Translations under genes and position numbers: made by a program
Notes under the pieces: generated by a model
The model's database searches: none
The model's input: the letters and a program-made list of their open reading frames with translations, nothing else
What the model was told of the DNA's origin: nothing
Part shown: one piece after another, positions 11,602 to 25,073 of the stretch
Position numbering within the stretch: the first letter of the stretch is position 1
How the letters are laid out: each line of letters opens with the position of its first letter
Origin: Leptodontidium sp. MPI-SDFR-AT-0119
Taxonomy: Eukaryota > Ascomycota > Leotiomycetes > Helotiales > Leptodontidiaceae
DNA length: 64,000 nt
Direction: 5' to 3'
NCBI GenBank assembly: GCA_020726505.1
Contig: JAHLEZ010000011.1
Span: 2,170,001 to 2,234,000 of the forward strand

Positions 11602-12654
11602 TCATGAATCGTCAACAACGTCGTCAAAAACGAGCGTGCTGCTGAGAATTCTCAAAGCTCTCGTGTACCGATGCACTCTGAACTTCCCGATACCTTCCAT
11701 GAGATGCACAAACTGCAGAAGTATCCTCCGAGCAGACTGGTAGCCATTGTAGTGAACAACTCCAGAAAAACTTATTGGGCCACCATGCCTAATAAAGCCT
11801 ATTGCGGGATCAACGCGATGGCCACCATGTTCAATCTCGTGCGACAATCCCTCTCTCCCAACGGCCTTCCAATTAACCATATCCAAGAGTTCAAATGAAG
11901 CAATCTCGGGGTTGACGGTTCCTGTTGGCACCATTAGGATATATAAAGTGAGTATCAAGGCAGACGTGAATAAGCCGTTGGATGCATGGAATGGATCTCC
12001 ATCAGAGGCTCTTCGATCCGACATGATTTTGTACATCTGTGCCACATGTAAGATTGCTCTTCTGGCCCCTGTTGTCTACGTCCAGGTTGTAATATTCCTC
12101 AAAGCTTCTCTCGCAGGACTCGCACCTGCGCAGCCAGCACCGAGTTCGAAAAGACGGATATCCGCTGTGAGCATAATGCACGTACTATGCCACATGGCCA
12201 TACAATTCGGATTATTCAAGCCCATCATGTCGCCATACGACTCGAGAACTTCTACAACCAGAAGCCGAGTTATGTTTCCTTGTAAATCCGTGGCAAAGGT
12301 TTCCCATGGCACAAAAGACCTCCGTACCATGTTTGGGCTGCTGTTTGGCAGCAGTCGATGGTAGTCGTCTGAGATCCGGAGACGGATGGTGCATAGAACT
12401 CCATGCATTCCTAGCATGTCCATCGGTCTCTCTGTGCGAGGGATATCTGCGTGGAGGGACACGATAGCTTCATGGCCGGCATGAATAATGTATGTCCCTT
12501 GGCCTGTAACTCAAGCCATTTTTCTGCAGACTTCGCCTCGAAGAGAGGTAGACTGCAAGGTAGCAACCATTGCATGTTGTTGGTTCTCAGTAGTGGGCAT
12601 GTGGTTTGAAGCGCGGCGAACCAAGAGTCGACGAGAAGTATTGTCACTATCAAG

Positions 12655-12715
12655 CTGCGTGATGTCAGAATTGACTGCATGTGAATATTTGCCACAGTGC
12701 TTCAGGATAACTTGC
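12655..12715 (-). other. Candidate GC-AG intron
   Basis: On the minus strand the exon ends AAGCG, the intron begins GCAAGTT and ends CACGCAG, and a CTGAC branch-like site lies near the 3' end. Removing these 61 bp restores the family motif W-x2-W-x7-RL-x8-D exactly. No GT donor nearby gives the correct frame. Confidence 0.6.
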
Positions 12716-12880
12716 CGCTTCGTAGACTCTATTCTACTCCAGGTTTTCCATCGCGATTCTGTGTCTTCGAATGAGTCCAATACACTCCCGTCGAGCTTTT
12801 GACCACTTTCCGCGGCAAACAGCCCCTGCTCTTGAGCTTGCTAGAGCAAAATATGATTAATGTGTACTTTAGCGATTTTA

Positions 12881-12903
12881 AAAAAAAAAAACAAAAAAAA
12901 AAC
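12881..12903. repeat. Poly(A) tract inside an intron
   Basis: A near-continuous run of A broken by one C, read as poly(T) on the coding strand. It lies just after the GTATGTG donor of a transcription-factor intron (about 12842-12911). Length variation here would not change coding. Confidence 0.6.
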
Positions 12904-14899
12904 ACATACTGTGAGCAACTGCACATAAAGTCTCTGGGATCTCGGCTGATCAGCTCTTTCCTATGAGGTGATCAGTAACGTGTCCTGGGGTTCTTTATTT
13001 TGGGTGATTGTTACCCCGAGGATCTCTGCTAGACATATGAGAAGCATACCACATGCCATTGTTTTCACATAGGTGTGGGTAAACCGACGGGAATCTCGTG
13101 AATAGGAGCTTATCTGAGCCTCGAGGATATCCATGGTGGCCTAATGAATTTCATTATGTGAGTATCCCAAGCATGCTGAGAGGTACCGAAAGTCGGAAAA
13201 CTGTCTCTCCTAATGGGATCACTTACATTAAATGCTTGTTGGACGAAGATCTTGGCTCCGTGCGTATTTATCAGCATCAATCCAATGAGACACATAGTGA
13301 ATAAAGTTGGTTCGTCGAACACCTTCGAGTCGAAAGTTGGAACATGGATGAATGGGAGAAGTGGATGGAAGTGTCGGAAGTAAAGATCCAAAGCCATGTC
13401 AAGAATTTCCACAGGGGGGAACTTGGGTCCAGGAAGGATATCATGTCGATCTTCTAACTGTGGGCTCTGCATGATACCTCCAAGATTTCCCCGAGAGGAA
13501 CATGGCGAGAGAGCTTGTGCACGATGTGCTTTGTTGAACATCTTCTCCAACCTTTCCCAACAAGATGTCTTGAGACCTCTTCTAGAATGACATTGGAGGT
13601 GAGATGGCGAAAGCTCCTGAGTGGTAGTTGCGTCGTCCAAGTTTTCCTGCCCCGCTAGGACGTTGTCTGGCGAGACCAGAGACACGTCTTTCCACAAAGA
13701 ATGCATAACGCGACTGTGATTTCCAGAGTTATGAAACCAGCACTTTTCTACCCTTTCGAAGCGATTTTTTTGGAATATCGCGACCTGTAGGCGCCGAGGA
13801 TCCCAAGCTGATAGAACTGAATCGTGTACCTGCCCGCTCCAAAGGTGCTCCAGGCGTAGAAATCAGAAACCCCGACTGGTCAACGTAGGTTTGCGAGAGG
13901 CTACTTGAGTTCAATTGGCTGAACCAGGTCTCAAAGTCGTTTGTCAAAATCATATCTTCAGGACCGGCATTGAAATTTGTGAAATCCTCAGCCTCATTCT
14001 CCTGCGGCATTTACATCCTGTCCCCTACTGGAATTGAATTTGAGCATAAGACTGTTCCGTTGCTAGGAAGTGTAAAATCAGTGGCGTTTGTTTGAAAAGT
14101 AAGACAGTCAGTGGAAGTTGCTAGAGTTTGCTGGGTCAAAGTTCCGGAAATCACAGGCCGATCTTGCCCATAGTGACTTGAATTTCCGCTTCCTTGATTT
14201 GACGAGAAATTTGATGTATCTGGATCCATCTCTAGGTCAACTTCAGCTCCCAACCACATATCCTGGTTGTTCTTGAATGCCAGGTGGTGTATTTCGGAGG
14301 TTGCACTTGGAATAGATGTTCGCAGTGGTGATTGGATAGTTTGTGCACCTTGCTGCTGATCTATTTGATTTTCCGAATGCCTTATACGCCTCTTCCGGCT
14401 TAAGCGTCGTTGTATGTTTCCAACTGCAACAATGGGGTCACGAGGAGATACTGAGAGTATTCCTTTGGGCTCATGGCCGTCAGACCCCTCGTTCTCACAG
14501 GAAGATGAGATGTTCTCCTTATCTGCCTCGACTTGTTTGGAATGGCCTTTTTGATGACGGCATAATACATCACTGTGAAAAAAATCAGGCTTTGCTTGGT
14601 ACTCAAGGGTGATGCCTCGGAAATAGAGAAGCAATCCACGGCGCTCTGAACACCTAGATGAGGAAGGGGGTTTTCAACCTTCTGGAAAAACGCTTTGAGC
14701 ATTGAGCACACTTGAACGGCTTCTCTCCAGTGTCTGCGACGAGTCAATGATTGTGAATTGAACTCAAGATCCGCGTGAATCACTCACGAGAACGTTCATG
14801 ACGCTTAAGGTGTTCAACTTTGGGGAATTGGCGACTGCAGTAGTTGCATTTCCTGTGCGGAACTGTATCTTGCGCCGAAGTCCCTGTAGTTTCTATCAT

Positions 14900-15410
14900 T
14901 TAAGCAATACTCATATACGGGTCTGCTGTTGTCATATTGTATTTTCAGCGAAAGGATTCGAAGCAACACAGTGTAAAGATTCCCAGCTTCTCGGCGTCTG
15001 GGGTAAAGAGGGGTTCTCGGCTTCTCGATGGCGGGGTGCACTAAGATGTGCTCCAACCATTATTGCTGCCAAGGGGCATGCAAATCCAAAAGTTAAAGTT
15101 TCTGACTTTACACTGGCACATACAGAATCATCAGCTGCTAGGAAACCTTGTGGGGCCCATCGTGGCACCTTTTGGTCCATTACTGTCTTTGTGGATGCCA
15201 CCGAATGGACCCTGGATCAACGTTCGCTACTGGCATAGAGCAAGCCGTCCATTGTGGGAGCTGGACCTCATGTGGAGGACGTACAATTCGTATTTGGTTG
15301 TGATGTTCTAGTTCTTGCTCCGTCCGCGGTACATATACTGTTCAACCGCTCCCTCCTCCATGAGATACTGTCTAAATATTCCCAATTAGTGTACCAAGCG
15401 ATCCGACACA
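14900..15410. promoter_or_regulatory. Divergent promoter region (transcription factor / aryl-alcohol oxidase)
   Basis: A 511 bp head-to-head gap between the ATG of the C2H2 factor (minus) and the ATG of the oxidase (plus). It contains a TATA-like ACATATAC near 15331-15338, about 75 bp before the oxidase start. The head-to-head layout is common for a pathway gene and its local regulator. Joint regulation is inferred only from this arrangement. Confidence 0.4.
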
Positions 15411-17563
<2,153 letters not shown>

Positions 17564-17937
17564 AGAAGTTCTGATGTAATTTATGAATCTCATTTTGTTC
17601 ACAATATTTCACAATGAAGATCACTCTGAGGAAAAACAAGTTCTCCCCCAACCCCCGTCGGCCAAAGTGAAGCCCTCGGCCCCTTCTCAGTAGATCCTCA
17701 GTGCTTGGTTGGATGTTAATTTGTTTATTATCTGGGGCTTTCATTCCAAGTTGAAATACACCTTAACGCAGTTTAGATCTAAGCTGGCTCCATGGGTAGT
17801 TCAAATTTTAATTTTCTTTTCCAGCAAAGCACCTTCAACTGTTCAGTAATCATGGGCCAATCAACAAAAAAATTCCGCATTCTACATCATGGAGTAGCAA
17901 TTACTGTCAAGCATCCCCGCTATCCTCGTTACCCCGC

Positions 17938-18013
17938 GATCCTCCACACCCGCCTCCACATCCTCCTCCACATGTTCTTCCACATGCACTTCCCCCACAT
18001 CCTCCACATCGCA
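17938..18013. repeat. CCTCCACAT-type low-complexity repeat
   Basis: Imperfect repeats of CCTCCACA/TCCTCCACAT, a purine/pyrimidine-skewed minisatellite. It reads as His/Leu/Pro codons in a spurious ORF. No functional assignment. Confidence 0.6.
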
Positions 18014-18426
18014 GACACTGCCCCACTTCACATTGCGGCTTGATTTATGATCAACACGCCACCATCAATTGCGCAGCCGTACGATATTTTATACCCGTTT
18101 TGTTAATTGTGTTTATCCAAGTATTGGTTTACTAAACCTAGTAAAAGTGCGCGTCGAGTATCCTTCAAGCAGCATTATTTTCATGAAACCAGCTTCTGCG
18201 ACACTGCCATGACGATCTAGTGATGGTTTCGATTTAACTGCACGGGGGAAATAGGGTAAATTGAGAAAAGGAAGCGAGATTTTATGCATGAAAATAAGAG
18301 AAACGCTCATTTGTAGAACATGTCTCGGGTGAGACGACGAAACTTGCCGAGCCTGGTCAAACTTTCTATGGCTGTAAATTTACAGCTATCTTACTTGTTT
18401 CAGATAAACCTAACTCATGTTGATTG

Positions 18427-18450
18427 GAAACTCAGAAACTCAGAAACTCA
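18427..18450. repeat. Three tandem copies of AAACTCAG
   Basis: Perfect triplicated octamer in a non-coding gap. Confidence 0.7.
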
Positions 18451-18637
18451 GTTTTCCGTTGTATCGCCAATTTCAGATTGTTTGTCTTAATCAAGGTTAA
18501 GTCGGTGCAAATCAAATCATGTTGATTTCTGATTCCCCAGGATAATCCAACCAAACATATACATATACAACCGTGAAAACAGAACCCAGCTCTCAGAAGT
18601 CGTCAATTTCCAACAGCTTTACTGGAAAATGAAGATC

Positions 18638-20368
18638 TCACAGGCCATCAGCTAGGAACTGCTCAACAGTCACCTTCGTTTCTCCCTCCCACTTCCGCAG
18701 TCTCTCGGTCGCAGCATCTGCCTCTTCCTTGATAAGTTTACGGATACCCAAAGACCTCGGTTCAAGTCGAGCTTTGAAGGGTTGCGGGCGGGTGTTCTCC
18801 GCGTCAGTGAAAGCAAAGATATCTGGATATTCTTCAACTCTCTAAAAACTTATTAGTCGCTTCATTTGTTGCAAGAGATAAAGGATACTGCACTAACCTG
18901 CTCATTTAATCCCGGCTTGATGTTAAATGCCCATAGCAACTTAACAATGACCATAGAAACCCCCTGTTCAGCAAATGGCTAACCACTACAGATACGACGG
19001 CCCCATCCAAAAGCATTGTGACCGCGGGCATTCGGATACGACAACCGCTCCTTCCCCATGTAGCGATCAGGATTAAAACGGTCCGGCTCGGGAAAGTCTC
19101 TAGGATTTCGATGGATAGCCCAAAGATTGCCATGGATGGCGATATCCTTAGGAAGCAAGAAGCCTTTATAAATATTTTCCTGGATGGGAGAGTGAGGCAG
19201 CCCACCAAGAATCGTGACGCTCCTCCACCGAAGAGTCTCCTTGAGGATCGCTGCACAATACGGGAGGTTCTCAATATCGTCCCAAGTAGGCACACGATCC
19301 GTTCCTACGACGGAATCTAGTTCTTCGTGGGCTTTCTTCTGCACTTCTGGGTGTGTGACGAGACCGAGGATACCGCTGAGAGTCGTGCCCGTGGTTGTGT
19401 CGACCCCGCCTCCAATCAGATTCGCAGTCATCTCTGAGATGTCATCTTTGGCAATGTTCATCTCACTTCGATGATCATTGAGAAAATTTGCGAAATTAGG
19501 CTCGGATGCTTGTGCCCCTTCTTCCGTTAGAGCAAACCAATATCGTCGCAGAGCAGCTCCCATGGTTCGGAGAGTCGAAGGAAGTGGATATAGACATGGA
19601 GGAAGATATTGCAGTTTAGGAATGGCTTTCATCTAATATGCACCTGGTACTTGCATGTGCGTGACAGTCTCCATCATTTGGAGAGCTAATCCGACGATGT
19701 AGTCTTTCTTTTTCGCGATTCGGCGGCCCCAGCCGAGGATGGAAACAATCGAGCATGAGAATCGCTCGATCGAGAGGGAGAAGTCTTCGGATGAAGTAGC
19801 AAAGTCGCTGATAAGAATTGAGATCTCGTCGTTTTGAAACTCTCTGTATTTTCGGACTGCCTGTGAGCCTACCGCTCCGTGCTGTGAGGTGATGTCAATA
19901 CATTTTGTCCTGCTCCGGGAGGGAGGTGCATACCATCATCTTCCGATGCAGTCTCCAATGGTCATTGTGCTTCAGAAGGACTTGGTTGTTCTTGCCGATA
20001 CCAGTAACATCTCCCATGACGACTTGCCTTGGTCTGGAGGAATAAATATTGGCTTTCTTTTCGAACAAGTCAGCTGCTACCCAACCATCATTGATGAAGA
20101 TGTTTGGGACGCGTCCAATCCAGATGGTTAACATCCCGCTGCCATACTTCTCGCCCAAGTGTTCGAAGTCTCTCCATGGCTTGGACTTGGGAAGTGACAG
20201 CATGTTACCAACAATGGGTAGAGGGAAAGGGCCAGGGGGAAGCTTGCGACGGAGGAGAAGCATTGATGCATAGCTGTAAAAGACACCAATGATGGATGCG
20301 ATGGCAACGCATATGAGCGGTCTGAGTAGGATAGACAAGAGATCAGTTGGAAGATCTTTGGTCAACAT
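18638..20368 (-). pseudogene. Cytochrome P450 (O-methylsterigmatocystin oxidoreductase-like class) with two in-frame TAGs
   Basis: Exons complement(18638..18841, 18898..19881, 19934..20368) give a frame-consistent 541 codons, full P450 length. An N-terminal membrane anchor and the proline hinge KLPPGPFPLPIVGN are present. The HWRLHRKMM helix C region, GGGVDTTTGT I-helix, KETLRWR (ExxR), PDRFNPDRY and heme loop FGWGRRICSG (Cys at codon 443) follow. TAG codons interrupt at 19633-19635 (codon 228, before MKAIPKLQYLPP) and 18979-18981 (codon 446, straight after ICSG). Sequence beyond each stop continues as good P450 (PFAEQGVSMVIVKLLWAFNI). No intron of plausible length removes either TAG. The intact gene would be an ER monooxygenase. 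I call it a recently inactivated gene; stop-codon readthrough is the alternative. It lies tail-to-tail with the aryl-alcohol oxidase. Confidence 0.85.
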
Positions 20369-20929
20369 GATGGCTTCCGTATGTAGTTTGATTTTGATGA
20401 ATTAACGAGGTGTTTCTTCGAGAATGAACTTTAATGCATCATGTCAAGACTCAAACTGGAGGCATTTCTAGTAGATATATGTACTAAACATAGATAGGTA
20501 TCAAGAAAATCCGCATCTTCATACTGTACTGCCAAATCCAAACTAAATTGTGGAGGAGTGTCAAACCCGGGCGGAATGTTGCGTTGAGAAGAAAATGCGG
20601 AGGGTGCAATACGTGGGGCAGCGGGGTAGCTGGGTGGTCCTCCACAACTCTTTTCTAATGTCGATGAACTGTTTGTCTCTTTACCGAACGATGTCAGAAG
20701 CCTCTCGCTGACGATGCCGAGGGGATGAGGGGGCAAAACTTGAACCGTGAGATGATTTCGTCGAGAGTGGCCCAAGTGGAAAGAAAGGATAAGAAATGCT
20801 ACTTGTGAAACGGGGGGAAGCAAGTCTGGAAAGGACGAATCGGGAAACTCGACTTTGGAAGCTTCAGAAGAGCTAGCTTTTGGCTCATATTACATTAATA
20901 GCTGTACATAATTTCCTTCGCAAATTAAT
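20369..20929. other. Intergenic, promoter of the P450 pseudogene
   Basis: 560 bp between two minus-strand genes. A 130-codon ORF here (20431-20823) has no recognisable protein character. Confidence 0.4.
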
Positions 20930-21955
20930 TTATCCGCTCAGCCATCCCATGAGAGCGTCGTGGAACCGATCAGGAGCCTGAATCTGTGGTGCGTGGCCCA
21001 GATCAGGAAACATGATGAGCGTGGAATTAGGAATTGCAGCAGCAGTTTGAGGTCCCAGAACGTCATAATGTCCAAGTTTTGCTTGGACATCTGGAGGAGA
21101 CCATTGCTTTCCGATGGCAGTGTTGTCCTTGGCACCGATCAAAAGCAATGTCTTTGGTTTCACAAGAGGAAATTCGTAGACAACGGGTTGGGTCAAGACC
21201 ATGTCCACAATCAGAGCTTGATTCCAGGTGAATTTGTCGGCTTTGCTTCCCGTGTAGATGTTCACCAACATGTTAACCCAAACGTCGTAGCTGGGATCCC
21301 AAGTACCGACGTAATAAGTAGCTTGCTCGTAGCCGCGAATCGAGCCGTACGTGCTGGATTTCTCTGTGGCCCAAGTGACGTCCGTGTCAATGTAAGGAAC
21401 GCCTAAAGCCTTCCAATCTTCCAAGCCGATGGGATTTGTCAGGACCAATTCTGTCACATTCGCCGGATACATGAGAGAAAATCTTGCGGCCAGCATTCCA
21501 CCCATTGAGTGACCGATGACAGTGACTTTTGAGATCCCGAGTTTAGCGAGAAGTCGGTAGGTGTTGGCAGCAAGCTGCTGGAGACTGAACTGGTATCGAT
21601 CGGGCTTCTGCGATTTACAAAATCCGATTTGGTCAGGGAGAATCACTCGGTATCCGGCTTTTGCGAGAATAACAGCGGTGGCTTCCCAGGTCGGGCCGCA
21701 GAAGTTCTTTCCGTGTAGAAGGATGGCAGTTTTCCCATTCGCAGGCCCAGTTGGTGCAACATCCATGAATGCCATTTCCAGAGTTTGGGCTTTCTGGGTT
21801 GCGAATTGAAACAGCTTGACCGGCCATGGATAAGTGAAATTGGATCCATTGAGATCTTCAGGAATGTGATGCTCCTTGATGAAGTCTGGGGAAGTGGCAG
21901 ATATGCATTCGAGGAGCCCGATGCTCAGGACAATGGCGCACTGCAGGAACTTCAT
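20930..21955 (-). CDS. Secreted alpha/beta-hydrolase
   Basis: Single exon, 341 aa, ATG at 21955. Residues 1-20 (MKFLQCAIVLSIGLLECISA) form a signal peptide. The fold markers are the oxyanion segment LLHGKNFCGPTW (80-90), nucleophile elbow GHSMGG with Ser150, acid Asp277 in GAKDNT, and His321 in DLGHAPQ. These give a complete Ser-Asp-His triad. The arrangement resembles bacterial-type epoxide-hydrolase/haloperoxidase/esterase relatives within the alpha/beta-hydrolase superfamily. Substrate cannot be told from sequence; a secreted esterase or lactonase is plausible. N-glycosylation sequons occur (NGSNFT, PANVTE). The gene is intact. Confidence 0.88.
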   Translation of the reverse strand: MKFLQCAIVLSIGLLECISATSPDFIKEHHIPEDLNGSNFTYPWPVKLFQFATQKAQTLEMAFMDVAPTGPANGKTAILLHGKNFCGPTWEATAVILAKAGYRVILPDQIGFCKSQKPDRYQFSLQQLAANTYRLLAKLGISKVTVIGHSMGGMLAARFSLMYPANVTELVLTNPIGLEDWKALGVPYIDTDVTWATEKSSTYGSIRGYEQATYYVGTWDPSYDVWVNMLVNIYTGSKADKFTWNQALIVDMVLTQPVVYEFPLVKPKTLLLIGAKDNTAIGKQWSPPDVQAKLGHYDVLGPQTAAAIPNSTLIMFPDLGHAPQIQAPDRFHDALMGWLSG

Positions 21956-23411
21956 CTTTCCGATAGGATATCGATTGGCGAGCTTCTACGTATATTAGAA
22001 CGGTGATATCGGTTCTGAATAAGGACCGACTTACCCAGTGTTTTAAATTTACCTAACCGATCGAATATCAGGAGAGGTCGGGGTGTAAACAACCGAAGGG
22101 AGTCCAACCTTCTGAACGAACTCAATCAACAATTGAGTTTCTTTTCAGAACTCACTTTGATGAAGTTAGGAAAGGAGAGAGGACAAAAGTCTTTTTCAGA
22201 AACAGAAAGTAAGATGAGATAAGAGTCGTATTTATTCCGCGGCTTGGCAATGAGTGCGGGGCAACAATGCTACTGCCAGGGTGCGGTGCATCGTACCGCG
22301 GCCAAGCTGTCGGTCTCCAATGAAAAGCGAGTTCTTAGATGAAGGCGGGAGGACCTGGATTTGACATCATTGTTCCTCATCCAGAAAGGAAGGTTGCGTA
22401 GGAGAGCCAGGGGCGGACGGAGTAGAGCATCATCCATCCCCGGTGCTGGTACAGGAAGAGGAGAGGGGGAGGCTGCGGAACAGAGCACGCCCACCCGCCT
22501 GCGGGATATCGATTCCGAGCATCCCACTGCGCCCAACCACTAAAACCTCACCACACTTCCACGCCCCCGTCCATGCATATTCTGTGGCGCATGCCCCGGG
22601 CTTGTCTTCTTATTTTCAATGTCTTCCGAGAACAATATTCCAAGATAATCACATTCCGACCAGCTAGACCAGCTATCACTTCTTAATTCAGGTATTTCTC
22701 CTCATCGCTAATTTGGCATGCCTACTCGCTTACGGGCCAAGGGGATTTGGACGCAGGAGACTGCTCTTTGGGAAGGTGGCAGGATATGGCCCCTGAGTGA
22801 GATATGCAGGCATTTATTTACCCATAGGCCGAACCACCCGAAATCACCTTGGCAGAGCTGGGTATGAGCGGGATGAAACGCGTCGAATCCAGGATTCAGT
22901 CCTAACTTTGTCCCCCCACGCAGTCTGTCCTTTCAAAATATTTCCATAAAGTCCAAGTTCTTCTTGAGAACTACACTTATTGATCGGGTTTTTAACCAAA
23001 GCAGCGCAAGTTTACTGCTGTTTAAATGCTATTCTCGTGAGCGGATTATAGCTGGGATGGGTTCCGAGCTCCTGTTTCTGGGAGACAGAGGGCCTAACAA
23101 AAACATGCTTTGTTCCCCCAGTCTGACAGTTTCCGAAGTAAGATTCTCGCATAGCCAAGATGGCAGGGAGAGTGCTCCTGTTCCTGCCTCTGCTGGAAGC
23201 AAAGCCTTGTCCCCCGGGTCTATCCCCGTCATCGCGTGGGTGTTGTAGGACCTGAGGCTGGCACAAGTATTCGTACCGAAGTACCAGACGTTATATGGGC
23301 TCGTCTGCACTCAACCTCCTCCTGGTGGGTCTTCCTTCGCTTGGTGTCATTCTGGAGAACAACTGTATTTTGATTTGAATTCACATTGCAACAAACTTGA
23401 GGTCAAGCATC
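21956..23411. other. Intergenic region, nothing recognised
   Basis: About 1.45 kb between divergently transcribed genes (hydrolase minus, receptor plus), so it holds both promoters. Short ORFs on both strands show no protein character. Confidence 0.5.
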
Positions 23412-24766
23412 ATGGCGGCGGGTGGGAACTTGCCCGGAGAGAGCAATGCTCTCCAAGTCCAAATTCCTTGTATCGTGTTCTTCATTCTCACGCCCATTTT
23501 CGTGGCCATCAGAATATGGTCTCGGATACAGATGCAAGTGGGGTTGAAATGGGACGACTGGACTATCATTGTATCTTTTGTAAGTTCAGATTTAGAGTGA
23601 TCTCAAAATCTACTGAGCTGACTTGAGCAGATCTTTTCTATGACCGTCTCGATATTGATTATGGTATCTTGCCACTACGGTTTCGGCCAACACATCAGGA
23701 ACCTAACGCCTTACAACAAAAAAATGACTCTGCAGGTGCGTTATCACCTCCCTCATTCATTGAGTTACTACTAATGGGAATAGACCTTCTGGATAGCTCA
23801 GGGTTTTTACAAACTCACAATCAACCTAACCAAAGCATCGATCCTGCTGCTTTATCTCCGCATCTTCGTCCAAAGGCCATTTCGGATCACTTGCTATATT
23901 ATGTTGGGAATAGTCCTGAGCTATATGGTTGCGACGTGGTTTGCAACCATCTTCCAATGCACGCCAATACCCCGAGCATGGAATAAGACCATCCCGGGGA
24001 CATGCATCGATATTACCAAGAACTGGTACGCCAATGCTGGGTTCTCGATTGCGACTGATGTGATTATTTTGGTACTCCCAATGCCGATCTTGTACACTTC
24101 TCGACTACCTCCGAATCAGAAGAGAGCTTTGATGTTTGTCTTTGCCTTGGGCGCATTGTCAGTATTCATTTCTGATATTCTGTTGTGGGAAATGGCTGAC
24201 ATGTGGTGAAGTGTTGTTGTGACTAGCATCTTTCGAATGCAAACGCTCGATTTCTCGACCAAAACCCCAGACATGACTTGTAGGTGGTTTAGCTCTCTAA
24301 CACAAAAGCCCATTCTAACATGACTTCAGATGACATTCTATCTTCTCTCTGGACGATGATCGAGCCAAACGTCGGCATCATCTGCGCATGTTTACCCATG
24401 TGTCGCCTTCCCCTCACAATACTCTTCCCGAGCATCTTCCCTCCGAAGACCATGGACAGCACATCCTACTCCTCAGGGCCCCGCTCCAACAACGGCACAT
24501 ATGGTCATGCTGGCACAGGGAAGAACGAATGGATACCTTCTCGCGGTGGGGGCAACGATGAACGAGCGATCAATTTGACGAAGGTTTCTAGAGGATTGGG
24601 CGATGATACTAGCGAGGAGTTCATAATGCATAACAAGGACGCTGGAAGCAATGATGATGATGCGAAGAAGATCCACAAGGTTACGAATTATATGGTGACG
24701 TATGAGGATGATGACGAAAGCACGATTGGAAGGGCGAAGGTTCACCAAGAGGAGTCGAAGGTGTAA
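23412..24766 (+). CDS. PTH11-like integral membrane protein (fungal rhodopsin domain)
   Basis: Five exons (23412..23579, 23631..23735, 23802..24157, 24212..24279, 24330..24766) give 377 aa. All introns are 50-66 bp GT-AG. The seven-helix plan of the fungal PTH11/rhodopsin-domain family is visible: IPCIVFFILTPIFVAIRIWSR, LKWDDWTIIVSF, ILIMVSCHYGFGQHI, LTKASILLLYLRIF, NWYANAGFSIATDVIILVLPMP and ALMFVFALGAFVVVTSIFR. Conserved features include the WDDW motif after helix 1, FQCTPIPRAWN and the P-x-LP-x-P helix turn. The C-terminal 130 residues are a polar cytoplasmic tail rich in Ser, Asp and Lys. Relatives sense surface or chemical cues at the plasma membrane upstream of G-protein signalling. The ligand is unknown. 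The chosen ATG gives a short extracellular N-terminus; an in-frame upstream ATG is not available. Confidence 0.9.
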
Positions 24767-25073
24767 GATTATGTGGTGGACTTTCGGTTGTTCCACTGCA
24801 TGTTAAGACTGTTAAAAAAAATTTAAAAAAAGAAAAAAATGGGGAACTTGGGAAATGTAGGATTACTGGGAATCAAAAGCGTTGATACATTTACAGCCTC
24901 TTCCATGAGTGTCCTGCCTAGCCATATGACTGACTAAGCTACAGGTAGGCCACTGGTGACTTTCAGCTGCTAAGTTCAGAAGTACCTCCCTCCACTCCTG
25001 CCTCCCATTCTTCTAACACCGATATCTACTGTCCTTCCACGCCTATATTCTTTTCTTTTCCTAAATATACTCC
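24767..25073. other. Intergenic region with A-rich tract
   Basis: About 300 bp. It contains an A-rich run at about 24811-24838 just after the receptor gene, likely in its 3' untranslated region. Confidence 0.4.

Larger units (their letters stand above)
11602..14899 (-). pseudogene. C2H2 zinc-finger/fungal-trans transcription factor, probably inactivated
   Basis: The start ATG at 14899 opens MIETTGTSAQ. Two fingers follow, CNYCSRQFPKVEHLKRHERSH and CAQCSKRFSRSDVLCRHQKGH, joined by TGEKPFK. They are assembled from exons 14788..14899, 14679..14733 and from 14572 down. A fungal-trans domain follows (PPVEILDMALDLYFRHFHPLLPFIHVP, RWKTWSRIESTKRLIVTILLVDSW, ARRAILHVAQMY). Introns read at 14734..14787, 14573..14678 and 13688..13751, at a GTAAGT site after VQQAFN, and as a GC-AG intron at 12655..12715. 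Damage: in-frame TAA at 14011-14013, in-frame TAG at 12076-12078, and a frame change near 12450-12490 with no usable intron. An unusual small intron could rescue the TAA. It is a nuclear regulator by family. It diverges from the oxidase gene at 15411, so it may once have controlled it. Confidence 0.7.
17564..18637. other. Tail-to-tail intergenic region with simple repeats
   Basis: Between the 3' ends of the oxidase and of the P450 pseudogene. It holds a CCTCCACAT-type low-complexity run (about 17938-18013) and a threefold AAACTCAG tandem (about 18427-18450). No gene is supported. Confidence 0.5.

Noticed and set aside
17792..18043. ORF rich in His, Leu and Pro
   Set aside because: It is the translation of a CCTCCACAT low-complexity repeat.
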